Assembly (NCBI GenBank): GCA_944470555.2
Contig: OX104127.1
Span: forward strand, 24,443,661-24,507,660
DNA length: 64,000 bases
Reading direction: 5' to 3'
Source: Heterobilharzia americana
Lineage: Eukaryota; Platyhelminthes; Trematoda; Strigeidida; Schistosomatidae
Shown here: positions 44,323 to 56,465 of the stretch, in pieces
Position numbering within the stretch: the first letter of the stretch is position 1
Layout of the letters: each line of letters opens with the position of its first letter
Notes under the pieces: model-generated
Seen by the model: the letters and a program-made list of their open reading frames with translations, nothing else
What the model was told of the DNA's origin: nothing
Databases searched by the model: none
Position numbers and translations under genes: made by a program

Positions 44323-47300
44323 TTACGCTAACACTTACTGTTACCTGAAATCGATGAGGTGAGTTTTCGTTGGCCAACGATACTATAAACATGTTAATTG
44401 ATGTCAAAATAAATGTTTATCTGACGAAACATGGAATTATACCACCAGGTTAACCATCTAGGTCACATTTAACGCAAACATCGAACATTGTACAATTTTG
44501 GTATCATTTTATTGTGTAAAAAGAATTGTTAGTGGAGACAACCGAAACTCATCAACAATCTGAATGTACTGTAGTCACTTTTATTATCATTATAAACCGT
44601 GATGCGATATCTTCCGTATCATTCAGGACAGCTAGACTACTGGAGATTTCTTTACCGTTATCAATTTGATGATGCCTGTAAACTGGCTTCTCTCATGTTA
44701 AACTGTTAATTTGAGAATAAAATATTTATTTATTTATCTTCAATCATCACTCAGTATAAATATTAGTCTGCCAAACCTCGGTTATCTCAGAAAGTCTAAA
44801 TGCAAATCCCAATGAAGTAGAAAGATAAATTTCTAACTTTTCGCGACTTCGTGGGAATCGCTTCTTGACAGAATAAAACCCGTACAAGCTATTTCATGTC
44901 TAAACAGTAAGTGGGGATATAACAGATTAGGCCGATCATGTGTGATAATAATACGTCAGTTATTAGAATCACTGACAACAGAGACATTTATTTTCAGTCC
45001 ATGAAATCAAGGCGAAGATGTGTGTGTGCACATGTGAATGGGCGTGAAGCTGTGAGAAAAGTACTATTATTAAGAAATTCTTAAATGATCCAATTAGTCT
45101 CCATTTACCATTTAAGCATACGATAACTTGTTCGGGTATCTATCCTCTGAAGAAGAGGCTTTCATGTGGTCGCGTAATGTCAGAAAATTATTTTTCTGCC
45201 TCACTGGGAATTTTAAAATATAGTCCCTTTAAAACCCGCTTACCCGATCTTCAACTTATTCAATTCCATCTAGTCAAATTTTGATCATGAAGTCTACAAA
45301 TGTGTTCTTATACTGCTTTGTGACTACATTATCAGTTGTCAGGGTTTCCACAAAGCTTTAGTCATGGATGAGTCATAACTTCAGTTCCGTTTATTTCATC
45401 CTCAAACTGAGCACTATGATTAAAAAACAACTAGAAAGTCTGAAATTCAAGTTGGCAGATGTCGATTAACTAGGGAATGAACAATCTGCACACTGCTATG
45501 TTTTAGATAGATATTGCTACAATGGTTTAGCTGAAGTATCTAGCTGTCATTTATCACTGAATATTTGGTGAATGAGTCTACTAATCCTCAGATGCTTAAT
45601 TTCGTAAAATACATCTATGTTAGTTTTTATGGAACCAAAACTTATGAGTAAAATACAAACACGTGAATGCTTTTCAGTCATACAGTACAACAGTTCAATC
45701 CATGAAACATTGAACAAATTGACTGACATACTGTGTAATGAAAAAACAGTGCCACAATATACATGCACTATGCATAAATGTATGTTATCTAAACCGTATA
45801 TATAATAATTTCGCGTAAATAAGCTAATAACATCATAACACTATATCTGCTTTATAGGGTTAATTCTCTATTCGGTAAACAACGATAATAAATATTTTTT
45901 AAGCAATGTGTGGAATATAATGGATAATGTATCTAAAAGTTGTAAAATTCCAATAAATTTACATGAAAAGACTTTTAAAATAAGTAAGCTTGACGTGTTT
46001 ACTGTTTGATCAAGTTTAAAGTGATAAACGAAGCTCACAAATTGGAATAAAGACAAGAGGAAACGGTCCAGCTGGTATATTTGGTAATCAGATATAATTT
46101 ATCGCTAGAGTTCTTAGCTAGCTGACAACCACTCTAGTTTATGTACATGATTTCACTGGGTATAATAGAGTGAACGTAATGCTAAATTACTATCTTATAG
46201 TTTGGTATCCAGTTGAAAAATCAGATTATCAGGATGAGATGAATCTGTAAAATTTAACTAACATAATCGGTATACTGTAGTTTGTTTATTCAGTAACTCG
46301 ACTTTGATAAACTAGCTATGTGGTATCACAAATGCCCAAATTTTTATATAGGGATTAAAAATATGATAAAAAGGGAGCTACATGAACCCAGCAATTCCTG
46401 AAGGATAACTGTTAAAACTTAATTTTTGTTTGGAAGAATCTCATGAAAAAGGAAAAAGTGAACGGTTTCGATATGAACTCAATTTGTTAATTCGACAGAA
46501 AACGCTAGATATTTTGCAGTTAAAAGTATTAGTTTTGAACATTTCTTGACTACAAACAATATTATTTGAAATTATGGATAATACAAATAATTTAAAAATT
46601 CAGCTAATGTGACTAAAAAAAATACTGAGTCATTGTGGGATTTCTCCTAGTTCATGGGTTGTGAATATGGAAATGTCGTTATACAGCCATACTAATAACA
46701 TATGATAATGGATGCTGATCATTGAAAGATTTAGAAGACAAGATTGAGAAGGCAAAACATACTGTTTTGGAAGAAAGATGAGAATCGGCTTAAAATATAA
46801 CTATTTATGTTCTCATTTTTCTGGACCAATAGTTGACAAGTTTGATAAGAAAAACTGTCTTCGCATACACCGGTAAAATGCCAGTGACTCATCTTTTTAC
46901 TGACGTTATTAATTGATTAATAGAATACCGATGATACTGATTTTGGTTAAGGTTAACAATGAATGAATAACATGCGAATGGCGCCAGTTGTTAAAGATAA
47001 GCATTTAGACTAAATTCCACATGAAAAATATTCATCACTTAGGTGTATGTTTGGCCGTAGTGAAATCAGCTTAGCAGCTTTTGTTCTCATAGATGTGATT
47101 TCTGTGTTACTAATGTAGAACTGGAATTTTATCAAAACTCAGGTCATCATCTTAGGTGTAATATACATATTGGTATATGTAATCGATATCTGTTTAATAT
47201 CTAGCAGTAGAACTTTACAGGATTATATTTTCACGACCACCACTTGAACGCTAAATTTCTAAATTTTTAACTTATCAAACTACTATTCAGCCTGTTAATT

Positions 47301-47564
47301 GAAATCCCTGAGCTATCGTCTACTGTAACCTTCTCTCCACATTTTATGTGGTTATTTGTCACCACACTGACTGACTACCATAATTCCTTGAGTTTTTATA
47401 CGAATTGCAGTCAATTTGAAACAGTTGCTCTACGGAATATTTCACAAACAGTGTCTACCTTGAATAAAAAAGCCAGTCCAATATGATAATTGAAAACAGG
47501 TTGACACTAGTTTGTCTGATAAGCAGTAAGTAGCCTATGGTGTCTTAGAAAAGAAGACTAATTT
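44321..47564. other. No gene seen; one SINE D tail scrap
   Basis: At 44745-44800, CATCACTCAGTATAAATATT and AGTCTGCCAAACC match the family D tail (compare 43480-43520 and 56185-56220). The rest is AT-rich with no convincing coding. Confidence 0.45.
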
Positions 47565-47566
47565 TA

Positions 47567-47825
47567 ATCCCAGCCCGATGCTCTACCAACTCAGCTAAAT
47601 GGCCCGACTGCTGATTACATTTTTATTTCACTTCAATCACAAACAGCTATGCCCAACTACCATGTGAATTCATGATAGGTTATTAGCACTTGGTCGTATT
47701 CACATTGTCTGTGTAGTAAGGACTTCTCAACCCAATTGAAATCTAAGTGAATTAGATAGGTGAAGCATTATACTGATTATCATTTTGACTATTTGAGATA
47801 ACTGTGAATTGGTAGACTAGTATTT
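47567..47825 (-). mobile_element. tRNA-derived SINE family D, copy D2
   Basis: Reverse complement of D1: TTAGCTGAGTTGGTAGAGCA (A-box-like, 47570-47600 on the minus strand) and the same 220-bp body. The tRNA-like part is cut before its B box at about 47565. Together with D1 it forms a long inverted repeat with about 3.8 kb between. Confidence 0.8.
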
Positions 47826-47834
47826 GTACTAGAT

Positions 47835-48060
47835 GATGAATGAAGGTGAAATGAAGATTTTGACGACGGCCGAATTTGAACCAGCGCCTGTTGGGTTTCT
47901 CTGCAGTTACGAGGTCCAACTGGTGACCAGATTTTTATTTCATTTCGATGATCACTGGTTTGAATCCAGCGGCAGTCCAAATTTTCATTTCCTTTTTAAT
48001 CGTCATCTAGTATAAATACTAATCTGTCAAACCATATCTAAGATAGTTGAATGATAATTT
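47835..48060. mobile_element. tRNA-derived SINE family D, palindromic copy D3
   Basis: The ends are inverted: GGTGAAATGAAGATTTTGAC with a reversed B box (CGAATTTGAACCAGC) on the left, and a forward TGGTTTGAATCCAGC with CCAAATTTTCATTTC on the right. The following CATCTAGTATAAATACTAAT is the family tail. It abuts D2. Confidence 0.7.
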
Positions 48061-49739
48061 TAATTCCATTTTAACCTTTCTATATAAAGTGAGTGAGTTT
48101 CGAATTTATTTCTTACATCGGAATCGAATTCAGTATTTCAATATGTGTGTTTTTTTAACACTGTTGCATTTAGCCTTTCTTTTGTATCATTTCTCTTTTT
48201 ACATAGTTTCAAGGTTCATACAGCCTTGATGCAAGACATCTTCATTGATTTTTAATTACTAGTGAAAAATACTACTCTAGTATTAATTGTTTCCCATTCA
48301 TACATTGTAACAACAGTAAAACCAAAGTAGTATTAGTAGTAGTGCTGATAACCGTAGCAGGCAATGCGTCATAACTACAGAGATAACAGAAGTGTATAGT
48401 AAATAGAGGGCTGAAGTAGGCGATTTAAAGATAAGTGGTAAAGGTGAGAGGTACACTGACACACAATCATAAAACAGAAGGGAAGGAAAGAATACAAAAT
48501 AGAGAACAATGGTGAAGCAGTGATAAATTCTCTTTTCGAAAATTATTACTTTATTATATTACAATCTATGTTAGAAGATTACTTCATCCTTTTTCTCATG
48601 TTATTATTTAATACACTTTTCAAGTAAACAGCTGGAAACCACTGATTGATATCAACAAGCGAATTGGAAAAGATGGAAGAAAATTCTGCTATTTTCTTGA
48701 TGAAGTGCATATTAGTATAGAAAGGTTGTATCATCAAAAGCTGATATATTTCCAACATTCTTTATAAAAATCATGTCAAATAAACAATACAAGCTAACGC
48801 CATATTTCCAACATTTTCACAAGTTCCAAAGAATTCGCCTTACTCAGTAGAATTGTACAATATAATCCAAGAATTTTGTCGTTTATTCTTAACACTATCA
48901 CATTACAGTAGGATTTAAAATCATACTAAAAGTTGGTAAACTTACAAAAACTATTTGGAAGAATTAAATTTCAAATGATGGTAGTGAAATTGAAAACAAT
49001 GAACTTGTAAAATTTTTTCATTGTTTAGCTCTACAAATCATAACTCCTTCAACATAAATTTTTAGAACAAAATGAGAACTGTACTTTAGAAAATTCTGTA
49101 CCTTAAATGGTTATGAGTAGTTTCACATATATAATGCAAAATCAGGGGGTTTTCATTGCCTAGATAAGAGTAATTAGTCATCATTCATCTATTGTACCTG
49201 CTTATAGGCAAAGAGAGAAGACGATTACAATGAAGAAAATGTTTTCTTCCCTATGAAATTGTCCAAGTAGCTATACATTCTTCAACGATAGACCATTTCA
49301 AAGTAATTTCTGGTTGGATGTCAAAATAAACTGTACAACAAAGGAAGGTTCCACAACGTCTACAAGCGTTTAAAATAAGCAGATAAAATGATCGCAAAAA
49401 GAAATAAAGTTAAGTTGTAGGGGAATTATCTAAACTGATCAATTTTTTACGATTCCTACGGAAAACAAAGAGGTTTTACGTGCTTCTCGCACTCGCAAAT
49501 AGTAACTACCGAACATGGCTGACACAACGCTAAGTAGACTCAGGACACCGATTTCTTTGATACGTCCTTCAAATTTAAGTACAAAGTATGACCAAGTCAC
49601 TCAAAAAAAGTAAGTTTAAGACTGAGATATTAAGAAGTCAAGAGTTCAAACCACCATTCTGCATTCAGAATAAATGTATACAACCTATTTTTCCATCATG
49701 ATCATCGTAAAAGATTGATGACTTTAGATAATTCCCCTG
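48061..49739. other. No gene seen
   Basis: AT-rich. No coding or repeat recognised. Confidence 0.5.
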
Positions 49740-50205
49740 TGATGTAATCGTCACTCTGCAGTCAACTTCCTTACTTCCCCATTTTTAAAATTCATAAACA
49801 TTGTGTAACTTTCTTTTGTCATGCAACACTTTGACGACCTACTTGAACTTTGGGCTACCAACAAAATTTTCCACTGGACATATATCAAATCTGTTCTTCT
49901 CTACTCTTGATGATCTTTAAAATGTTCTGAATCAGTCGTTTTTCGAATTAGGAAGAAAAAGAAAAGGAAAATATTTGGTTAGATGGAAATAGACTTATGA
50001 ATGGACAAAAATACATTATATTTCCATTCCTCAAATACGTATCTAGAATAGCATATTCTTCTACTGGTTGGATCAAAAAACACCACTGAATGCCAGACGC
50101 TAATCCAACAGCAACCATTTTCTTTGAAAACGTTGTTTTGTAAGTGAATTTCATGGTGTATTACATCATGAGGATTCCATACTGTTTGGAATAAAGCTAT
50201 TATTA
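49740..50205 (+). repeat. Unclassified dispersed repeat family E, copy 1
   Basis: Shares with 59240-59745 the ordered blocks GAGCTACC/GGGCTACC-AA-AAAATTTTCCA, TATTTCCA(C/T)TCCT, GATTCCATACTG and the 3' end TTTGGAATAAAG-TATTATTATTA. The ATT-rich 3' end suggests a non-LTR-type tail, but no enzyme motifs were read. Confidence 0.6.
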
Positions 50206-50288
50206 TTACACTGACCTTTGACAGGAGATCACTCTGAAAGGTTCAGTTCTTTCTGCTGTATATTCACGCATGTACAGTTAAGTGAATG

Positions 50289-50290
<2 letters not shown>

Positions 50291-50337
<47 letters not shown>
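50291..50337. repeat. (AT)n microsatellite
   Basis: About 47 bases of pure TA repeat. Confidence 0.98.
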
Positions 50338-50339
<2 letters not shown>

Positions 50340-51189
50340 AAGGGCAAAAAAGGTCTTGTTTCGAAAGTTCTCTAAGATTATTTTTAAGGAACTATAATGT
50401 GATCATAAAAAAGCTTCATATACGCACGCCGATTCATTATAAACCATAACAAGGGGCGAATTTATTAAGCGAACAAAATTTCAGAACCATTTGTTGAAGT
50501 GAAGTTTCACAAACAAATAAACTTTTGATTAAGTTTCTTTAAAATCACATTTTTGGGGTTTATTCAGGGCATACACATCGTTCGCCTGGTCCAAAAGGAA
50601 TTCAGGCATGGAATTCTTAGTCACCTAAACAGAGTAACTGTAAATTCATTAGTAGTCGTGATTTTCATACTCCGTAAGCAAATACTTTTCGCTTTTCTCA
50701 TGGTTCAGATTGTAAATATGGGACATGATATGACATGAAGAATACACTTGGCACGAAGGATGGGAAGTTAATGTTCAAAACATAATCTGAGGAATAAGTA
50801 ATGAAACTGTTTCAAAGATAAAAATGTTAAACTTCAAACTGTTATTCAGATAGAAGAAACTGAAATCCCTGTACATACAGTTTAAGGCTTTCAAGAACGA
50901 GACGATATCAACGTTATTTTCAAAAACGTTCACTAGAGATTCGAATAAACAACTTTTTGTACAACAGTTCCAGAGCTTATTTATGTAATATAGGCTGAAT
51001 TTAAGGATGAGATTACATAGCATTTTCTACGTTATTACTGTGGAAAGTGTAGTCAAAGAGTTAGTTTTAACTTCACTTAGTGCCAGATGTGTTATTAGGC
51101 ATCATGATTTTGGTAACTCTCTGGTGATCTATCCATGTATCTAATTCATTCCTATTGGTGATAAGTCGTGCAGACTGAATAGCTAGTTT
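50338..51189. other. No gene seen
   Basis: AT-rich with small frames only. Confidence 0.45.
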
Positions 51190-51400
51190 ATTGATAACAT
51201 ATTTGACTGCAGCCCAGGGTGATATGGGTTAAAATCTCTCAGGGAACTTTCTTTCCCTTTGAAATTGTAGATACACCTTAAAGACGAGTGTCAGCTAGCA
51301 TGAATCCTAGGTACAATAAGGCATTCGCTTAATGGCTTCCAACCAAATGACGTTGAATGATCCCTACTGCAATTTGAATTGGTACCCCAAAAATGATGTC
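51190..51400 (+). mobile_element. SINE-like family C, decayed copy C4
   Basis: A diverged tRNA-like part, then CTTTGAAATTGTAGATACAC, the ribozyme relic AAAGACGAGTGTCAGCTAGC with ATGAATCC for ACGAAACC, and GGCTTCCAACCAAATGACGT. The GACGAGTG and stem II outline are recognisable, but the core is broken. Confidence 0.6.
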
Positions 51401-52399
51401 GCTTTTTTATTCACCCGTTGTTCATTCTACTGTTGACAGGATTGTATAATATCAAACAGCGGACGTTCTGACCAACTGTTGTTTATTTACACATTAGTAG
51501 AGAAGCGAGAAAAGAGCGATATGCACGTCATTTAGGGTTCAAATCTTTGTTGTAAATAGGTGATAATTGCTGACATATAAACGGAAGAGAGAGTGTGTTC
51601 ACTTCTACTTTCTGTTTGTGAATTACGCTTGTCAGATTTCTCTCATGAAAATTTGGCCCTGTTAATGCAATTACAACACTAAAACATATATCTATTTAAT
51701 CAATTAAGCGGGTTTATGATTTTACATTGGTCAGTCAATAATGTATAAACATTTTTCAAGTCATAAAAATAAACTTGCACCACCCAGTTAAGATGATTCG
51801 TTCACCCATCACAACCAACACGATTCCCAAAGGGTTGGCGTTTTGAAAAAGTAGTGGATTTGTGAAGATACAAGTTATCAATGTATGGAATAATATTCTA
51901 GTTTATTACACATAGGCTGAAATCAATTTACATAACCTTTAGCAAAATAAAGTCCAGAATAAGTCAAACTATACCAATAGATCCCTGATTTTGTCAACGG
52001 TTCAGTTCTGTTATGTTGTGACTGATCATAACTACTCCTTATTGTGATGAACAGTTATGCTTTTCGATACCGAGAGGCTGATGGTAGGAAGCCATCAATT
52101 GTAGCGTATTGCATTCTTAAATCACCAAATCCAATGATCATATCACATAACCGGAATTATTGAACTTGGTGGTATTAAAACGAGTAAAACTTGGGCCCTA
52201 TCGTAGAATCCAATTCCACAATGGAACTGTGTTATTTATTGTCCCTGGTCATATCCCAAGATAACTACACAACTCTGAGACATGGTCTATATAGTTCTAA
52301 CTCTTTTAGTTTACTGAATCCCCTTGAAACGGCTGTGAGGTAAATACATAAGTCAAAGTAGTCAACTAGGTTCAATTAGACTATCCGAGCACAAAAACC
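51401..52399. other. No gene seen
   Basis: AT-rich. No recognised coding. Confidence 0.45.
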
Positions 52400-52660
52400 T
52401 AGCTAGGTCAAAATTGGTAGATCCTAATAAGAAAAAGAATTCAGAAAAACCTCTAGCCACACCTATACATGCAATTACACACAACCATACAATAGAGTGG
52501 TAAAGGGTGAAAATCCTTGAAATTAACACTAAAGGACGGAAAGAGAGATTGATATCTCAGTCTGTGCATCGAATCAGCACCAAATACGTGCAACGGGAAT
52601 GAATCAGTACCTGTTCTGGATGTATGAAAAATCTCACTATTCATATCCTAAAGGAGGCGA
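52400..52660 (+). pseudogene. PLE fragment P5 (endonuclease C-terminus)
   Basis: The plus strand reads HAITHNHTIEW*RVKILEIN and then GRKERLISQSVHRISTKYVQ, matching 'H....HTIDW....ILE......R..ISE..HI....N..NR' in PLE C-termini and paralogous to P4 and P2. A frameshift follows VQRE. The antisense frame 52453-52644 is a shadow. Confidence 0.7.
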
Positions 52661-54494
52661 GGAAATTTGGACAATATAAAGGATGTCTCAAAGTTGTGTA
52701 TTTATCTTGATATGATTATGGACAATAAATTGAGTCTAAAAGGCAATGAAGTAAGTAATACTGTTCTCTCCAGTAAATTAATTGAAATTAGTAGCACCAA
52801 TTTATGCCACCCAGTAGTCGATAAGTTAATATTCTGAAACAAACTGTTCTCGATCACCCCACTGAATGACATGCGAAAGAAATGTGACTAATATTACAGG
52901 CATAAATATATCCCAATGATCAGTTAACACTCATTGGGAATGAAGTTGCAGATATCTTGTTTTCTGCTTCTGACTGGCACAAAAGTGTAGTGAAAAACAT
53001 CTCTGAAAGAATCTTGGGCTTGTCTTTTATGACAACTAGTACTTTTTCCTTAAAGAAAAAGCTTTGATGAAGTTATCTTGTATGCATACAGCAAGAAGTA
53101 ATAATGATAATCCCTTGTTTAGTCTAATAATCTGTACTTACTTCTTTCAAATACAGTAAAATCGTTCAAAAAATTATGAGGATCTAAGAGGAGAACGCAT
53201 GATTGGGACAGCAGGTATGGAAATGTCCAAGTTGTTAAACCGGGTTTCATTAGCAAGTTCAAATGATATTTCTGTATACATTTTCAAGAAAGTAGCAATT
53301 GATTCGGATATAAATACATTCTAACTTGTTCATCGGAAATGAAATCTAAGGTATCTTTTTAAGGGAATAAGACGACGACAGGAATTGAATGGAATTTCAT
53401 ATAAGTATACCACTGGCTTTGAATGAACCAGTATCAATGAATATATCAGTCATATTAAAGTAAGACTAAAATATTTCTTGTACTTACATCTTCACAACAC
53501 CAGAAGCGAGGTACAGTGAGATTTTTATTGTGATAGCAATCAAAAGTGTTCGTCACCGAATTATGTATGGGGAATGAATACTAATACGAACCATCGATGA
53601 TAAAACACTGTCAATTCGTCTTTTAACCCAGTCTCAGCTGACGTTGATATAAACGAGCACATAACTGCAAGTCATTAACTGGGAATTCACTGGTGTTAAA
53701 ACCAAAGAATAACTCATAATAATTGTAAGGGCAGCATTCGTTTCTGTAAACAGAAAACGCAAGACAGATAAGTTAGGATAAAAGTTTATTTTATATCAAA
53801 ATCGTTGCAATCTGGAAATCACTGTTAAGGCTTAACTTTTGATTCTGATTTCTTCTACAACGAGATAATTATGTAAAATATTCCTATCCCAGTGTTTACA
53901 ATATCCTGAAAATGAGAAAGAAGTATAGCACGCCACTTTATAAAATCCACCAATTTAATCACCAAATCAATTAATTACAATTACCATCTCTTTTTCAGTG
54001 TTTGTTAGGGAATTTCGAAACGTCCAATCTCCTGTTGTTTAAAACAGGACAGTTTCTGTCATGAATTATGGTCATTCTGAGAACCATTGAAAACATACAA
54101 TTGGTGAATGGCTGATTCATACTAGTTTAAAACTCTTCAGCAATGTGCACCCACGATGTTGTAGGAGATCAACTCGAAGACCACCAGTCTTCACAGCGAG
54201 TGAATTTTCATTCGACCAATAAGTTTAAACTCAGTGGCCAGTTTTTTCTACTTACGAACATTTTCGATGTAGCATGGTCATCATTCCATGTTACTGATGG
54301 GCAGTCTGACTCACTTCTGACTTGGTTGACACTGTTGGCCATAACTTCTCATGAGAACTTCAAAAAAACCACCTCAGTATAAGTCTCAAAAGAGCGTTGA
54401 AATGTGATATCAGCAGTAGATTGTGCAGGTATTGATCCATAAGTAGCGTTAATCATGTACCCATGACAATTGAAGAACCGTCATCCATCATGCA
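52661..54494. other. No gene seen
   Basis: AT-rich. The frame at 54143-54382 (+) has no recognisable similarity. Confidence 0.45.
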
Positions 54495-54775
54495 TTCATC
54501 ATTGCTCGCTATTGAGGAGTGCAAGACTAGGAAGAACTAACTGTCAAGTCCTTCAAAGTCTCCATAATGTGCTTACTCGCCACTCCTTTCAGAGAGAGAC
54601 ATTGCCATGAGACTTCTCAATCAATGGAGTCGAATGCCGTCTTCAGATCAAGAAATACAACTAGTGTCGGATGTCGGTAAGCGTGCCTGTATCCCAGAAC
54701 CTGGCACAGAGTGAATATTTGACCGGTACATCCACGGCCGTGTCTGAAGTCTGCCTTGTTTTACTCGGGCTTGAC
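54495..54775 (-). pseudogene. SR2-like RTE reverse transcriptase fragment
   Basis: The minus strand reads KADFRHGRGCTGQIFTLCQV, LGYRHAYRHPTLVVFLDLKT and AFDSID*EVSWQCLSLKGVA (motif A, FLDLKTAFDSID). This is the RT fingers/palm of SR2-type elements, with GFRPGRGCIDQIFTL as the family form. It is one of the cleanest matches in the window but carries stops and is truncated on both sides. Confidence 0.88.
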
Positions 54776-54994
54776 GTTCCCGGGCTCCACTCAGGTGTCA
54801 AAGAATCATACAACCTACGACCTTGGACACTATGTTCGTCAGGTTGATTCCTCTGTGGTTATCACAATAATTTCCTTCCCGGTCATCTGGATAGATGTAA
54901 ATATAATCTTTGTTTGTACTGTTCTCATTATCATTTTATTTTTCACCCTTAGTTTTATAATTGATTAAGAATTTTAACTTTTTATAATCTAATC
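54776..54994. other. No gene seen
   Basis: Short spacer between the RTE fragment and repeat B6. Confidence 0.4.
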
Positions 54995-55140
54995 GCTATA
55001 TGACAGGAATTTTATTTAATTTCAGGTTGGAATCCATCATGCACTGACAATAACTGGAGGAACATCGGAAACCTGGGATCACTGGATAGCTGTTTCGTGT
55101 CAGTATGGAACTCTATCCCCTCTATCTCTGCACACACACG
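54995..55140 (-). mobile_element. SINE-like family B, copy B6, with decayed hammerhead
   Basis: On the minus strand: AGTTCCATACTGACACGAAA, CAGCTATCCAGTGATCCCAG, GTTTCCGATGTTCCTCCAGT and CAGTGCATGATGGATTCCAA. GAAAC (55092-55096) and stem III are kept. The cleavage triplet reads ATC. The CTGAGGA strand is lost (GATAGAG). Confidence 0.72.
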
Positions 55141-55819
55141 CACATACACAGAGTTCACTCACACACCTACAAGCATTGACTACGGAGGATTTATAAATTT
55201 TCCGAAATTTTGTTTTGCTATTACCACCTTTACTGTTATCGTCTAGTTTTTACGCCCAAATTAACTTAACCATGATGATATCAAATGACTATGCAGAATA
55301 GTTTACAAATGTGAATGTATAGCCTGATGAGAATTTACCGAAAAAATATGTATTCGCTTCAAATTGTCTTCTAATAACGGGGAGATTTAAAATGTTTTAC
55401 AGTTTCCCTGTTTATCATTTCAAAGAGAAATGAGAATAAAAGAGTTTACATTATGTTCAGGTTTTATTGTCTCATGATTATCGGCATAAAAGATGAATCA
55501 CCTTAGTAAACTGGATGCATACAGTTAACTAGTTGAAGCGTGGAAAAGGTGTGCTGACTTTTTATTCCTAACTATATTTTATCTCTTTGATATATTTTAT
55601 AGTGAATGAAGACTAGACAAAAGGATTAAAGTATTGTGTCTGGGTCATAATTTTCATTTTACACAGTAAATCGATTAACTTTATCGCTATCGTTCAAAAC
55701 GATAAGTCTAACCTTCGATACAAATTCAGACTTTTCTTATAGTGGTGCAGTTTTCGTTTTAAACTGTGTGTATATGTCTGTCTACGCCTCTTGTAGCTAT
55801 CTATAGAAGTTTAATATGT
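55141..55819. other. No gene seen
   Basis: AT-rich. No recognised features except a probable PLE tail beginning near 55760. Confidence 0.4.
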
Positions 55820-55900
55820 CTTATCTTGAAGAAGCTCAAACCAGACTTCCATGCGAAACGTCGGGACGATTTGATTCAGAAATGTCAAGATTTAAACAAA
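55820..55900 (+). other. PLE-type tail with hammerhead-like block
   Basis: CTTGAAGAAGCTC, then TGCGAAACGTCGGGACG, resembles the 'CTGAAGAAG...CGAAACGTC' motif common in Penelope-like element termini, some of which fold as hammerheads. Here C3 of the core reads T and stem II is at best two pairs, so function is doubtful. Confidence 0.45.
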
Positions 55901-56000
55901 TACTACTTATATCTAGTGTCAGCTTTTCATTCAGCGACCAATATATATGGAATCAAAATTCATATAGATTATTTTGCGAACTATAAATCTGTTACTTGAT

Positions 56001-56260
56001 GGTGATTGAAGGTGAAATAAAAATTTGGACTGCCTCCGGATTCAAACCGACGACCATCGGGTTTCTGGCCAGATGCTGTACCAGCTAAGTTACGAAGTCC
56101 AACTGCTGACCACATTTTTGTTTCACTTCACTGATCACTGGTTCGAATCCAGCTACCGCATAAATTTTCATTTCACCTTCAATTATCACCCAGTATTAAT
56201 ACTAGTCTCCCGAACCACAACTATCTCAGGTAGTCAAAATGATAATGAATAGCACATTGT
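56001..56260. mobile_element. tRNA-derived SINE family D, palindromic copy D4
   Basis: The left end GGTGAAATAAAAATTTGGAC and right end AAATTTTCATTTCACC are inverted, with reversed and forward B-box-like sequences at about 56036-56048 and 56141-56151. The minus strand at 56027-56100 is tRNA-like: GGACT...AGTCC ends pair, with CTTAGCTGGTACAGCATC and GGTTTGAATCC boxes. The anticodon arm does not fold properly. The family tail follows to 56260. Confidence 0.78.
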
Positions 56261-56285
56261 TTCATTTTAAAAGACTCCCGCATCA

Positions 56286-56465
56286 TACTACTGAACAGCG
56301 TAAGTAGTTAGAGACCACTCAGGTTGATAAGTAGATTTTGCCTGAGTGATCTAAACACCGGACGGTTGCTTCACTAGTTTAAGACTGAGGTCGTTAGCAG
56401 TACTACCTGACAAATTCAGATCAAATAGCCGAATTATTTTGTAAATCACTTCCAAATTGATCTTC
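56286..56465 (+). repeat. Unclassified dispersed repeat family F, copy 2
   Basis: See copy 1 at 24711-24895. It follows SINE D4 directly. Confidence 0.6.

Noticed and set aside
56027..56100. tRNA gene on the minus strand
   Set aside because: Terminal GGACT/AGTCC pairs and A/B-box-like motifs are present, but the anticodon arm does not fold and the sequence is part of repeat family D.
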